A stretch of DNA of 64,000 nt from positions 1,773,794 through 1,837,793 of the forward strand of contig OY723315.1 of assembly GCA_963210315.1 (NCBI GenBank), read 5' to 3'. The position numbers and the translations under genes are program-made. Shown piece by piece: positions 11,020 through 22,122 of the stretch. The notes below the pieces were generated by a model. It saw only the letters and a program-made list of their open reading frames with translations. It made no database searches and had not been told where the DNA came from. Each line of letters opens with the position of its first letter. Positions within the stretch are counted from its first letter, which is position 1. Origin of the DNA: Rhynchopus euleeides. Its lineage: Eukaryota; Euglenozoa; Diplonemea; Diplonemida; Diplonemidae.

Positions 11020-13095
11020 ATGAACATGCAAAAGATGAATATGACACAGATCAACAAGAAGGCGACAAACCTTTATGGCAAGGCCACCACAAACCTGACG
11101 AAGGCGACAACAAACTTTAACCGGTACTGGACAGGCGAAACGGATGATGATCGCCTTGAGAAGCGGCGGATTGAGGTTCAGCGTGTATGTGATGTACCTC
11201 CTTTCGGGTTTGTTTGGCCTATGTCACGCAGATGTGGGTCCGTTGTTGGGGGAAGTCGGGCAGGTCAATCAAAAATGAACTGATCAACAGTAGAGCCAGA
11301 GTGGAAGAGAAGTTTGTTGAACACGTATCTCCAATCACCCATCGATTCTCAGCGACTCGACGACCTTGAGCTCCGCGAGGCTTGCTGCAACTGTGAGAAC
11401 GAAAGCGAGACACAGCTCATCGAGGCGCAGGACTTGGCGCCCCTTGAGGAGATCTTCGACCGTGAGATGCGTGGGTACCTCTGCAGGGTGTGCCGCGAGG
11501 TGGCAGAGGACAGCAAGCACAAGCACTTCCAGCGCAGATGTTCCAAAGGCGATACCACAGAAGCTGTGTCCGTATGCAATGGTTGTTAGTGGTTTCACCT
11601 CACGATGCTGCCTTGCGGCACCCTTGGCATGCATGCAGGCGATGATTGTTCACACAAAGAGTGGTCCGTCGGTGGGCCACCAGGAGGGGAGGGACCCGGT
11701 GTGAGGCACTTGGGTCGGTCAGGATGCAGGAATGCAACAGAGCAGAGCCAGGCACTGTGTGTGTGAGGCACGCCTGTTCTTCTTTCTTACCAGAAGCCCT
11801 CAGTGCCACAGTTCATTGAGAGACTCATGGATGCTTGCTTCCTTAGCCCCCACCTCCTACCCGCCACAGAAAGACGGGCAGTGGAGCTGCAGAGAGTGCG
11901 GCAACAAGAACAGCGCATTTGCACGGGTGTGTGACAAATGCCCCGCGCGTCGACCTGAGGACACGCAAGGCCAGGTGTACACGATCACTCTGAAGGACCC
12001 GACTGAAGAGCTGGGCCTGGACTGCATCATTCACCATGGCGCCGTGCGCATCTCCAACATCAGCACCGACTCAGCAGCCTCGCGGTGTGGTGTGCCTCTT
12101 GGAATCCTGACACAGGTGGGCGGGAAGGATGTTCACAGCGCTGGTGCCTTGAAGAAGGTATGGACTTTTCGCCACAGCAATGCACCACCGTGTCTTGCAA
12201 CAACAGGCCATCGACCAGGTGAAGAACACCGGCAACCCGTTCATTGTGGTCCGCATTGTGCCAAACCTGACTGAGGAGGCCAAGGCTTCGAAGGGCCTCG
12301 ACGGCCTGGAGGTGCCTGACGAGGTATGTGTGTGCAGGGCTCTCCAGCTGCAACCTCCCCACGCCACAGAAGAAGGCACGAGCCACGCACACCGTGTCGC
12401 CCCAGGAGGCCATGTTCGCAGCTCCTGTCGCACCGCCGCCGCGCCCCGCGCAGAGCGCTCCCGGGCTTGCCACAGGAGCGACCTCTCAGGCTGCTACTGT
12501 GCCACCCCCGTCGCAACCCGCCAACCTGTTCCAGACCGCGCCGTCCGTGCCCGCTCCTGCCCCTGCGGCGCAGAGTCTGTTTGCTGCACCACCAGCGCAA
12601 GCATCGCAACCTGCGAAGCCTCAGGCTGTGGATCTGTTTGGTGCACCTGCACCCCCGTCGAAGCAGCCGGATCTGTTCGCGTCGGCTTCATCTGCACCAG
12701 CAGCACAACCGAACCTGTTCGACCCTGCTCCGGCACCTGCCGCGCAGGTGAAGACAGTTGATCTTTTCGCGCAGCCCACCCCCGCACCGGCAGCCCAGCC
12801 CCAGCAGCAGCCTTTGGACATATTTGCAGCTCCGTCTCAGCAGCAGCAGCCGCCGCAGATGCAGAGCCAGCAGCAGATGTTCTCCACGAACCCGTTCGAC
12901 CGCCCGGCACAACCCGGGTTCCCTTCCCAGCCTGCTCCTCAGCCGGCAGCCCAGACGAACCTGTTTGGTGCTCCCGTGCAACAGCCTCAGCAGCCTCGGC
13001 AGGCGTCGATAGATGATATTTTCGGTGGCCCTCCTGCCCAACCGCAGCAGCAGCCGCAGCAAAAGGCCTATGACCCCTTCAGCGGTCTATTCTAG
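11020..13095 (+). CDS. Zinc-finger / PDZ / DLF-NPF-motif protein, probable clathrin-pathway adaptor
   Basis: Multi-exon gene. Well supported exons are 11020-11184, a middle exon ending at 11571, 11794-11829, 11870-12157, 12207-12323 and 12370-13095. The start of the middle exon is uncertain: 11291 with a GTGTAT donor after 11182, or 11232 plus a 28-nt intron to 11352. The order is a Lys/Asn/Thr-rich N-terminus, a Cys cluster (CCNC then CRVC with KHKHF), a RanBP2-type zinc finger WSCRECGNKN...CDKC (11883-11942), a PDZ-like domain (about 11975-12300) and a long Pro/Gln/Ala-rich tail. The tail carries DLFGA, DLFAS, NLFDP, DLFAQ, NPFDR and NLFGA. DLF and NPF motifs bind AP-2/clathrin and EH domains, so a trafficking adaptor role is inferred. 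Intron donors are GTATG, except one that reads GATGCT at 11830. Confidence 0.72.
11830..11869 (+). other. 40-nt intron with apparent GA-AG ends
   Basis: The exon at 11794-11829 encodes 12 residues after a strong TTCTTACCAG acceptor. The next sequence runs GATGCTTGCTTCC... to CCGCCACAG at 11869, where the zinc-finger exon resumes in phase 0. Other introns here begin GTATGCTTGC. The missing T fits either a one-base error or a true non-canonical donor. Confidence 0.5.
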
Positions 13096-13399
13096 CCAGC
13101 CAGCATGAACCGAACTCTTGCAGCGAACGTAACCGTGCAGCTAGCATTGTCTGTGTCTTTTCGTCTGATCTCTTTCCTTGACGCTCGTTCGATCTGCTCC
13201 GCGCTTCTGTGTCGCCACGAGGTGGAAGCACCGACAGTCGACAGCCACGTGGGTTCCATTGAATCGAGCTTCCCATGCGCGGGTCACGTGTGCAACAGAT
13301 GACCACAACACCACACAGCACTACACTCGGGTGCGGATCTCGTGCCTTCTGTGTCATGGTGCCCCGTCCGCAATCGGCATAGGGTGAGCAGGGCGGACG
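13096..13399. other. Intergenic spacer, 304 bp
   Basis: Nothing beyond presumed 3' and 5' UTR sequence is visible. Confidence 0.4.
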
Positions 13400-15370
13400 A
13401 TGGATCGCTTTGTGGAGTTTGTCGCCCAGCTACGCCATGTGGAGGCCTCTTCCCTTGCCAAGTATGCTGCATCTCCGCGCCACTGCTGCACGGCGCTCCA
13501 CACAGGACAGGGCTGAAGGACAAGAAGGGCACAGGGCTTCGGAAGGCACTTGCCCTGATTGTCGCCGTTGAGCAGGCGTACTTCGATGGAAAGGTGCTTG
13601 CAAACACGAAGTACCCTCAGTACGACATCCAACTGCGATACAAGGCAGCGTCAACTCAGCTGCAGACCGCTCAGGCAAACCTGCTCGAGGCATCTCTCTC
13701 CGGCAACGGGGACGCACTCCTGCCACCGCTGCAGAAGTACTGCGAGCTGCGCTGCGACCTGGTCGGGGTTTACCGGGAGCTTGCCACATGTGGCATCAAC
13801 TTTGTTGACTACATCCCAAAGCTGCGAAGCCTGCTGACGTCGGCAACAGACCTGAAGCCGCCAGACACACGGTCTCCCGAGTCCGAGTCTCAGGCGCAGC
13901 TGCATCTCCTCGTCCAGCAAGAGATCGAGTTTCTGCTGGTATGCTTGCTGCTTAGCCCTCGCCGTGGTCCACCCACACCCCACCCCACCCCAACAAACAG
14001 TCGCTGCACGAATGCCTCTGGGAGGTGAACCGCTTGCAGTGGCCTGCGGCTGTCGTGCACCTCTCCTTTTCGCGGAAGAAGCTGTCGCACCTGTTCCAGG
14101 CAGGGCAGGATGTCAAGAAGCGGAACCTGAAGCTCTTCAACTTCCTCGAAACGCTATACGCATCCGCCTACAGCAAGGTGTGCCCCGCCACACCACACCG
14201 CCACACCACCACACCCCCTGCCTCCTCCGTGCTACTACCCGCGGGGGTTGAGTTGGCAACGTTGGATAATCACGTCGGCATCAGACAGAAGCCTCCACGA
14301 GAGACCGCCACAGGATGTGGGGTTGCTTTGTATTTGACACAACACACCCCACCTTTGCGTCACCCCACCCCACCCACCCACAGGTCACCTTAGTGTTCCT
14401 CGAAGCCATCCGGAGGCCTGTGCTCCCCGACAGCGGCGAGGAGGACACCCCTCCCGACAGCGACGACGACCTCCGCCGCATCAAGGCGACGGTGGACATG
14501 GCGGGGCTGCGCGTGCTGTGGCCCGTGTCCCTCAAGGCACGCCGCGCCACCTTCGGCCTGCTCCCCTTCGTCCCGGAGGAGGAGCTGTCGCCCAACGTGC
14601 TGACATCCATCGAGATGATGCGTGACGAAGCGGCGGCACGCCTCGGGTCACGCCCCACGATGTACATCCTCTACAACGCGACAGCCCACGGCTTCTCCAG
14701 CACATTCAACCTCAGCGAGAAGCGCGTCGCCCTGCCGCGGTACCTCCCCTGCGGCCAGCGCGAGCTGCCCCCCAGCGACTCCCTGTCGGGGCTGAAGGGC
14801 TTCCCCTGCATCGCGATGTTTCCCTTGGGAGCGCCTGCCTGCCCGCAGGAGGTGGTGGCCCTGCTGGCGCAGATGCCGCTGCTCGACTCGGGCAACGTGG
14901 TGCTGAGCCCCAGCAGGGTTGTGGTGGAGGAGGTGGACCGCACGAAGGAGGAGCGGTCGCGGCAGCAGCGCATGGAGGAGATGACGGCGCGGCGCACGGG
15001 CGGGGTGGGGGACCTCCGGACACCCCGCCCTGCGGACAGGCTGTCGCGCGGCAGCCCCCCCGTGGAGCTGATGGCTGGGGAGGTGGACCCCAGCAGGTGC
15101 CAGAGCGATGGCAACGACGAGACGTCTCCTCCGGAGCCTTCGGAGACGGACACAAACCCTGTTGCGAGCGTGTCTGCACCCGAGTCCGAAACCTCTACAC
15201 GCACCGTGGTTGCGGTACGTATCGACCTCCTCTTTTACGCGGCTCTTGTCCTTGATGGCACAGGCCATAACCTAACCTTCCTGAAGGAGTGGATGCAGGC
15301 CTTTGCGCAGAACGCCATTGCCGGCAATGTGAATTGCCTCTCCTCCCCGTCGCGCGAAATCAAAGGCTGA
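13400..15370 (+). CDS. Unknown helical protein with a Ser/Pro/Glu-rich C-terminus (multi-exon)
   Basis: Not recognised. Exons are 13400-13461, 13506-13938, 14001-14177 and 14384-15214, with introns of 44, 62 and 206 nt. The first two donors are GTATGC and the third GTGTGC; acceptors are CAG. The phase-2 first junction joins MDRFVEFVAQ...SSLA to KTGLKDKK and is convincing. At 15215 there are two options. A typical 49-nt GTACGT...CAG intron (15215-15263) gives a stop at 15273-15275 and 504 residues. Reading through gives a stop at 15368-15370 and 552 residues. The N-terminal 220 residues look alpha-helical (ALALIVAVEQAYF; STQLQTAQANLLE). A globular middle segment contains GLRVLWPVSLKARRATFGLLPF. 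The end is acidic, Ser/Pro-rich and probably disordered. No signal peptide or membrane span is seen. Confidence 0.65.
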
Positions 15371-15751
15371 GAAAGGCTGCAACAGAGGGTGGGGTAGGGG
15401 GGGGTGGGCGGAAGACTGCGAATTGAAAACGACCCGAAGCCCCCCTCCCCTCTCTCTCCCACCGAGGGGGGGCTGTGACGGGGGGGGGAGGTGCAGGGGC
15501 TGGGGTAATTTTCTGGGGGGTCGTGAACGTCGGGGGGGGGGTAGGGGGGGGGGGGCTGGCGTGCAGGGTGCAGGCAGCGCGCGCAAATGCGACCTGTTTC
15601 CGGGTGCCCGCGCGCTCCCGGCGACCGTGCACCCTGGGTGCACGGGTTTGGGCTGAATCTGGGTGACGAACGAGTAGGGCTCCCACCCTGAAAATGGGCT
15701 ATCTGCAGTCACTCCAGGGACCTGACATCACCTGAAAGTGACCCAAAAGTG
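15371..15751. other. G/C-homopolymer-rich intergenic spacer
   Basis: No gene. It has long G runs (about 15480-15560) and C-rich blocks. The open frames here are driven by purine/pyrimidine strand bias. Confidence 0.5.
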
Positions 15752-16840
15752 CGGAATCTTCGACTCGCGGAATCGCGATTGACCCCTTCCATTGCACTCT
15801 TTGGGCTCTGTGCGGATCGTAGTGGGGTCACACTGTGGGTCTAGGTGCCAAGCTTCACCCATGAAATGTGGGTCTAGTTCAGGGGCTGGTCATAGGAGAC
15901 TGTGACTGGGAGGCCGAGAGTCAGCCAGCCCACCCACCCAGCGGGACCCCCTCCTCGGGTGTTCCGAAACCCCGTTCTTTTGAATATTTGGAATCTGTGC
16001 GCATCGTAGTGGGGTCACTTTGTAGGTCTAGGTGACAAGCTTTGTCCATGAAATGTGGCTCTGGTTCAGGGGCTGGTCATGGGTGAAGGTGACTGGGAGT
16101 AACACACCATGCCACCCCACCCAGCCACCCACCCAGCGGGACCCCCTCCTCAGGTGTTCCAAAACCCCGTTCTTTTGAACGTTTGAAACTTTTGCGGATC
16201 GTAGTGGGTCATTTTATAGGTCTATGTGACAAACATCGTCCATGAAATGTGACTCTGGTTCAGGGGCTGGTCCGAAGAGAAAGTGACTGAGGTAGCCACA
16301 CGGCCGAGAGGGGGCCGAGAGTCAGCCAGCCCACCCACCCAGCGGGACCCCCTCCACGAGTGTTCCAAAACCCCGTTCTTTTGAACGTTTGAAACTTTTG
16401 CGGATCGTAGTGGGGTCACACTGTGGGTCTAGGTGCCCAGCTTCACCCATGAAAAAGCGGTCTGGTTCAGGGGCTGGTTATGGGTGAAGGGTGACTGGGT
16501 GACACACACCATGACACCCCACCCCACCCAGCGGGACCCCCTCCTCGGGTATTCCAAAACCCCTTTCTTTTGAACGTTTGGAATTTGTGCGGATCACAGT
16601 GGGGTCACTTTGATGGTGTGTGAGCCAAGTATCACCCATGAAACACGGGTCTGGTTCAGGGACTGGTCGTGGGAGAAGGTGGCTGGGAGGCAGCCAGTCC
16701 ACTACACCCCACCTACCCACCCAGCGGGACCCCCCCCCCTCGGATTTTCCAAAAACCCGTTCTTTTGAACGTTTGGAATCTGTGCGGATCGCGATGGGGT
16801 CATTTTGGCCATGGGGTGCCCATTTACACCTATTACTGGG
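15752..16840. repeat. Minisatellite, about 5-6 copies of a ~195-bp unit
   Basis: Markers recur at regular spacing. CGTTCTTTTGAA-type boxes are near 15973, 16168, 16373, 16561 and 16758, giving intervals of about 190-205 bp. Each copy also carries GCGGATCGTAGTGGGGTCA, then CACCCATGAAA or a variant, GGTTCAGGGGCTGGT and CAGCGGGACCCCCTCC. Copies differ by substitutions and small indels, so the array is not newly made. No long open frame is preserved between copies. Confidence 0.85.
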
Positions 16841-17179
16841 GAACACTGGTAGGGTGCCCGACCAGGGGGTGGGGGTCACCCAAAATTTCGAGGAAATCCT
16901 GGTGTCACCCTGAAAACCTGGGTCGCCAGCCTGACTTCAGCCCGCGGGGAGCCCCCCCCCCCCCCCCCCCCCCCCCCCGGAGGAAATCCGTGAACTACCA
17001 AAAATCCTTACCCCAGGGCCTGGGGAGGTGGATTAGATGAGTAACGCTGCAGAGAGCCGCCCTCCGCCCCCCCGCGTCTTCCTCGAGAGGTGTCGTGGCT
17101 TCTCCCAGTTTTGCCTCTCTGCCACTGTGTTTCTGTGTTTATTCGAAGAGCAGGCCACCACGGCTGTGTCGCGCTGTCA
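16841..17179. other. Spacer with 27-nt poly-C run
   Basis: A run of 27 C lies at 16952-16978 between the minisatellite and the - strand exon. No gene seen. Homopolymer length is often unreliable in assemblies. Confidence 0.5.
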
Positions 17180-17764
17180 TTACCACAGCAAGAGATGCCA
17201 GCCTCCCAGGGTTGATGTTGGGAGACAGGCGCTGCAGCAGGAACGATGCTGCGCCTCCACAGTGTCCGTCGTGGGGGGGGACAGGTGCAGCCTGTTCTCC
17301 CGCCGCAGAATGTCAACAGTCTTGTTGTTCCTGTCCATGTAGGCCGACAGCACTTCGAGCAGCGTCCCACCCACCACACGCCATGCATTGTAGCACTTCT
17401 CGGGTAACGACACCCAGATGTGGAGGGCGGCTCTGCGTGCTGCCACACCACCTTTCAGCTTCATGTGGTGGTCAGGTTTCCCACGGGAGACGTCTTCGTC
17501 ACTGAGCATCATCAGCACCTCCCGAGGCCCCGTCTCCGGATTGGTGAGAGTCGCGAGCTGCTTTTGGAGGAGCTGGAGCGTGTCCCAGGCCTCCGCGTAG
17601 GTGGGGTTCCCCTCCTTGATGCTGTACAGGGTAGTGCTGTACACAAGCCACATCATGTAGCAGCACAGCAAGTACACCTGCATGTCCTCCTCCTCAAACC
17701 TCTCCAGCAAGCGCCGCACAGCAGGCGAGCACACATCCTTGACACTCAGCAGGATGGTGCGCCA
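17180..17764 (-). pseudogene. Orphan exon or gene fragment on the minus strand, unknown function
   Basis: This is the only convincing minus-strand coding signal. Reading from 17764 down to the stop at 17180-17182 gives about 194 residues with normal composition, starting WRTILLSVKDVCSPAVRRLLERF. It starts right after a splice-acceptor-like TTCCGGTTCCTGCAG, so it reads like a terminal exon. Helical segments include QVYLLCCYMMWLVYSTTLY and AWDTLQLLQKQLATL. I do not recognise the family. Upstream on the minus strand (17770-18060) I find no matching exon or good ATG, and the GBA2-like gene begins just beyond on the opposite strand. A truncated gene is more likely than a complete one. Confidence 0.45.
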
Positions 17765-18116
17765 CTGCAGGAACCGGAAGAGTTCTCCACACCCACACCA
17801 AGGCAGCAAGGCAACAGGCTCCAGGGTGGTGGAAGCGCCAAGTCAAGGAAGGCTTTGGTTGCCGCGCTTTTGTTCCAACAGCGGCACAGAGTGGTTCTTC
17901 CCGTTGGGACCGTGATACCCTTGCTACACTCGTGTTGTGACAAGGCAGTTTGCACCCATTATCACCCGTGATTATGAAAACGTTTGTGCCGTGATTTGCG
18001 ACCTTCTGACAGAGCAAGGCGGGGTTTCGTCTTGAAGAAGTCGTTGCCTGTTGCGCCAAGACACCAAGCCACTGCCTCGCCCTAGCTATCCACTCAACCA
18101 CCCCGCAAGGTGCCCA
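17765..18116. other. Intergenic spacer between divergent units
   Basis: No gene is supported on either strand. It would contain the promoters of both the minus-strand exon's gene and the GBA2-like gene if both were live. I see no recognisable promoter motif. Confidence 0.4.
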
Positions 18117-21100
18117 ATGGGGGCTCGGAAGTGCATGGGCTGCCACGACATGCAGGGTGTCAGCGAGGAGGAGGCTGCTGCCATGCGCACCCTGCAGCCC
18201 TCCATCGCAATCCCTTCCGAAGCGTGGCGGCGGAACTTCTGGGCGAACCCGCCCCGCAGGCGGAAGCCTCTGAAGCCGACTGTGATGCAGACGATCCCCC
18301 TCATGCCTTTGGGGTTCCGCATGTGGCGCCGAGTCGGCGAAGAGAAATCCGCTGTTGGAGAAGCCTTCATGGACCCCTTCCATGACTGGGCACACGACAC
18401 CTCGCACGGCGTGCCCCTGGGCGGCATCGGGTGCGGCGCGATGGGCAGGGGGTGGCGTGGCGACTTCCGTCGTTACAGCACCGCGAAGACACCGTCAGGT
18501 CTGGCGTACATTAGCGATGCCACGCCGCATTCGTGCTTCACCGTGTGCGTGGCCAACCAGGGGAAGTCGGCAACGGGCTGCACGCTGCTCCCTGCACCCT
18601 CGGGGCGACCATCGAAGGAGGTTCGGTATGCTGCCCACCTCTTGGCCTGTTGTCGCGGTATTCCACTGCGCGCGATCAGTGAATCCCACCGCAAAGCCCA
18701 GATCACCTTGCAGGCTTGCATGGCTACGCGTGTTTCCATCAGGAGTGAAACATATCCGTATCCGCCCTTTGGCCCACCCTTCCCCTTCCAAGCTCTCTTG
18801 TTGCCAACCGGCTCTTTGATGCAATCACCACTGTCACGCACACACAGATACCTCCCTCGGACTGCGACGGCTGAGAGCCGCTGCCTCTACCCCAGGGCAT
18901 GGCAGGTCTATGAGACGCCAACGGAGGTATGTGTCATGTCCTGTGTGTCCTGAAGGCCAGACAGTCAGGAGGAAGAACCAGAGTTCCCTCGGTCCTGCAC
19001 TAAACAAAAGGCTGGTGGGCCTGACGTGTGTAGAGTGTGTGTCCCTGCACAACTATTCCATTTGCCCCTGTTCCCTCCTTCAGAGTGCGGTGCATGACTA
19101 CATTATGACGTGCGAGCAAGTCTCCCCTGTGATCCCACACGACTACGCGGAGTCCTGCCTGCCCTGCGGGGTCTTCGAGTGGACCATCGAGAACAAGTAT
19201 GCATCAACGCAGCGTGCAGCACCCCGACACCCCCTCTTTGTTCCTCCTCTGCAGGGGCGACGAATCCCTCGATGTCGCAATCATGTTCTCGCTGCACAAC
19301 GGCACGACATCTGCAGGGCAGCGCACAGCAGGCCCCCACAGCCAGCCATTCCCCGACAAGGCGTCGGTTCACATGCAGCACAACCTTGGGGGGGACGCAG
19401 GGTCCTTCTGCATTGCTGCTGAGGGCGGCCTGTCTGACACCTACCGTAGTGACGAGGCCACCACCGCTGCGTGTGAGGAGTGGCCTGCGGATGCCTTCGG
19501 GTCTCTGTGGAAGGAGTTTGTCTCGCGGAGAGGCGCCCTCCCTCCTGCTCGGCCCCGCGGTGCGAATGGCGCCTTGTCGTGTGTCAGCAGCAAGGTCACG
19601 GTTGCGCCGAAGTCGCAGAAGAAGGTCCGGTTCTCCCTGGCGTGGGACTTCCCTGTTGTGCGCTTCGGGGCTTCTCAGAAGACGTACAGCCTGAAGTACG
19701 CCGAGAGGTTTGGGAGCGACGGCCGGGCTTCCGTCACGCTGGCGCAGCACGCCTTGCAGAGCTGTGACGCGTGGCGCACCTCCATTCAGCAGTGGCAGTC
19801 GAAGGTGCTGGACGACCCATCTCTTCCCGACTGGTATAAAGGGCAGCTCTTCAACGAAAGCTACTTCCTGACTGCGGGGGGTAGCTTGTGGACTTCGGAC
19901 GGGGGTGTGACAACTGAGGACGGGCAGGAGGTCAGCGACCCTGTGGGACACTGGCTGTACCTGGAGGGGATGGAGTACCGCATGTCGGTGTCATACGACG
20001 TCCACTTCTACGCATCTTTTGCGCTTGCCTGTCTGTTCCCGCTTCTGGAGAAGTCTCTGACGCTTGATGTGGCTCGCACGATCTCTCGCCAGTGGTCCGA
20101 CACGCGGACATATCTGCATTCGGGGGCGTCAGGAATGAGGAAGGCACGCGGCACCCTCCCACACGACCTCGGCGGCCCTACCGAGGACCCGTGGCAGCGG
20201 CCTAATGTGTATTGCATTCATGAGACATCTCGTTGGAAGGACCTTCCTTTGAAGTTTGTGCTCATGGTGTACCGCAACTACATTGCCCTTGGCCGTGATG
20301 CCAAGTTTCTCCGCGACTTGTGGGGTGACATGCAGTGCGTCGTCAACCTGTCAGCCACCTCGTTCGACACCGACGGGCGTGGCATGATCATCAACGAGCC
20401 GTGGCCGGATCAAACTTACGACGCATGGAAGGCGCAGGGCGTCACGGCGTATTGTGGTGGGCTCTGGCTCGCTGCCCTGCGTGTGATGGAGCACACCGCA
20501 AAGATTCTCGGCGACGAGGCAACCTCCTCCCAGTATGCGCAGAAGCTTGTGCGTGCGCAGGGTGTGTACGCAGAGCTGTGGAACCCGGCAGGGTATTACA
20601 ACTACGACTCGTCACGCAGCTCCCACAGCGACAGCATCATGGCCGACCAGTGCTGTGGCGAGTGGTATATCCTTGCCTGCGGCCTTCCCTCCGTCCTCCC
20701 CCCGAACCGAGCGCGGTCTGCGCTCGAGACTGTATTCCGCCTGAATGTGAAGAAGTTTGGGAGGCTGGCACACCAGGCAGACAAGGGGTTGCAGCTGCGC
20801 GGTGCCGTCAACGGGATGCGCCCTGACGGTTCCCTTGACAAGTGCTCCCTGCAGAGCATGGAGTGTTGGACGGGCACCACGTTTGCCGTTGCCTCGCATA
20901 TGCTCATGGAGGGGATGCGTGAGGAAGCCTTCTACACTGCACAGGGCCTGCACGAGGGTGCCTTCCAGCAATTCGGCTTCTGGTTCAACACGCCAGAGGC
21001 CTGGCTTGCCGACGGCTCATTCCGCTCCCTGGGGTACATGCGCCCGCTGTGCGTCTGGGCGATGCAGTGGGCGCTGGACATGCCTGCAACTGCTGCACCC

Positions 21101-21157
21101 CCACAAGAGGGTTCAGATGCCCCTCGGCCACAGGAAGCTGTGCCGAGCGATGCATGA
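18117..21157 (+). CDS. Non-lysosomal glucosylceramidase-like protein (GBA2 family, GH116)
   Basis: Four exons (18117-18625, 18848-18926, 19084-19196, 19255-21157) give 867 residues, a usual GBA2 length. The introns are 222, 157 and 58 nt, with GTATG donors and CAG acceptors. Family landmarks appear in order. [20 protein letters not shown] is near the N-terminus. [12 protein letters not shown] is in exon 2, [16 protein letters not shown] in exon 3 and [16 protein letters not shown] spans the last junction. Then come [42 protein letters not shown] and [14 protein letters not shown]. The acidic residues of the LEGMEYRM and DQTYDAW blocks lie in the regions of the GBA2 nucleophile and acid/base. 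The enzyme would hydrolyse glucosylceramide on the cytosolic face of ER/Golgi or plasma membranes. No membrane span is obvious. The ATG choice is the first in-frame Met near the conserved region and is less certain. Confidence 0.9.
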
Positions 21158-22122
21158 TCAGGCACCCAGGAGTGGATGGTGCGCTGCACTGCGCCAAACC
21201 CGCCCTAACCTGCCCCAAGGGCACAGGGAAGCCGAGAGCGCTGTATCGAGTGGTGTGATATGGTGAAACCACGTGCTGTGTGAGTGCATCTGTGTTCCTC
21301 ACGTGCAAAGCACGGCACGACGGTTACAATGCGCAGGGACCGAAAGTGTCACATTCCGTCACAGGTTTGTGGGAGTTCTTGTGCCTGTGAAAATACACAA
21401 CATGCTTCCGTGAGCATTTCTACGTGGGCTGACCGACCCAAAGGCAATATCTTCTCCCAATCCACCGGCTGGCTTTTTTGTCTTCCAAACCTGTGTGTGC
21501 AAATCTGAAGAAAAGAAAAGAAGGCAACGCCGACGTTCCAAGGATGCGCACGGCACAGTTTCCTCCGTTGCGCCGAAAAATGTTTTGGGGGCTTCGCTCT
21601 GCGTCAGCAGTGACATCTAAATTGTGAGACCGCTCACAGCCCTGCGCGTGCGAGCTCCCCCCCCCCCCCCCCCTGTCTAGAGGAAGGAAAGGTCGGGTTG
21701 TGGGGCGGGGGGTTGTGGGCTGTTTCGAATGAACGTAGCTTGTGTGCCACCACCAGCCCCCCCCCCCCCCCCCCACCCCTGCGGCTTTCTGACGGCGGAT
21801 TTCCGATAGTGCATTTTTTACATGCTCCTCCCCCCCCCCTTCTCTTGAGCCAGTCTCAACGACCCCCTCCTCCACCTCTCCAGTGCCCCTCGGTTCGCTC
21901 TTGCTGTCCTGCCCTTTATTCTGCCTCGCACCTCCCCCCTTGCCCTAGCCCTTCTGTAGCCGCCAAAGGAAGAACGGAGAACGGGGTGTCCGCTGCCAAG
22001 CCAACTTTGCATTATCCCCCATCCCGCGCCTTTGTAGACCTTTTGTAGACCTCATCCTCCCTGCTCTCTGTGTGACCCACACCACCCACACCCACCACCT
22101 TTTCCAGGAGGGACGCCTCGCG
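21158..22122. other. Intergenic spacer with two poly-C runs
   Basis: No gene. C runs lie at 21657-21673 and 21757-21774, with C-rich sequence around them. The right end is pyrimidine-rich and ends in TTTTCCAG (22107), 15 nt before the formin ATG, a plausible trans-splice acceptor. Confidence 0.5.
22100..22107 (+). promoter_or_regulatory. Candidate trans-splice (or 5'UTR) acceptor upstream of the formin gene
   Basis: CTTTTCCAG ends at 22107 after a C/A-rich stretch; the formin ATG is at 22123. No in-frame ATG lies between the two. Confidence 0.4.

Noticed and set aside
18089-18407. Upstream exon for the minus-strand orphan exon
   Set aside because: The minus-strand frame here is the shadow of GBA2 exon 1, and no splice donor links it convincingly to the exon at 17180-17764.
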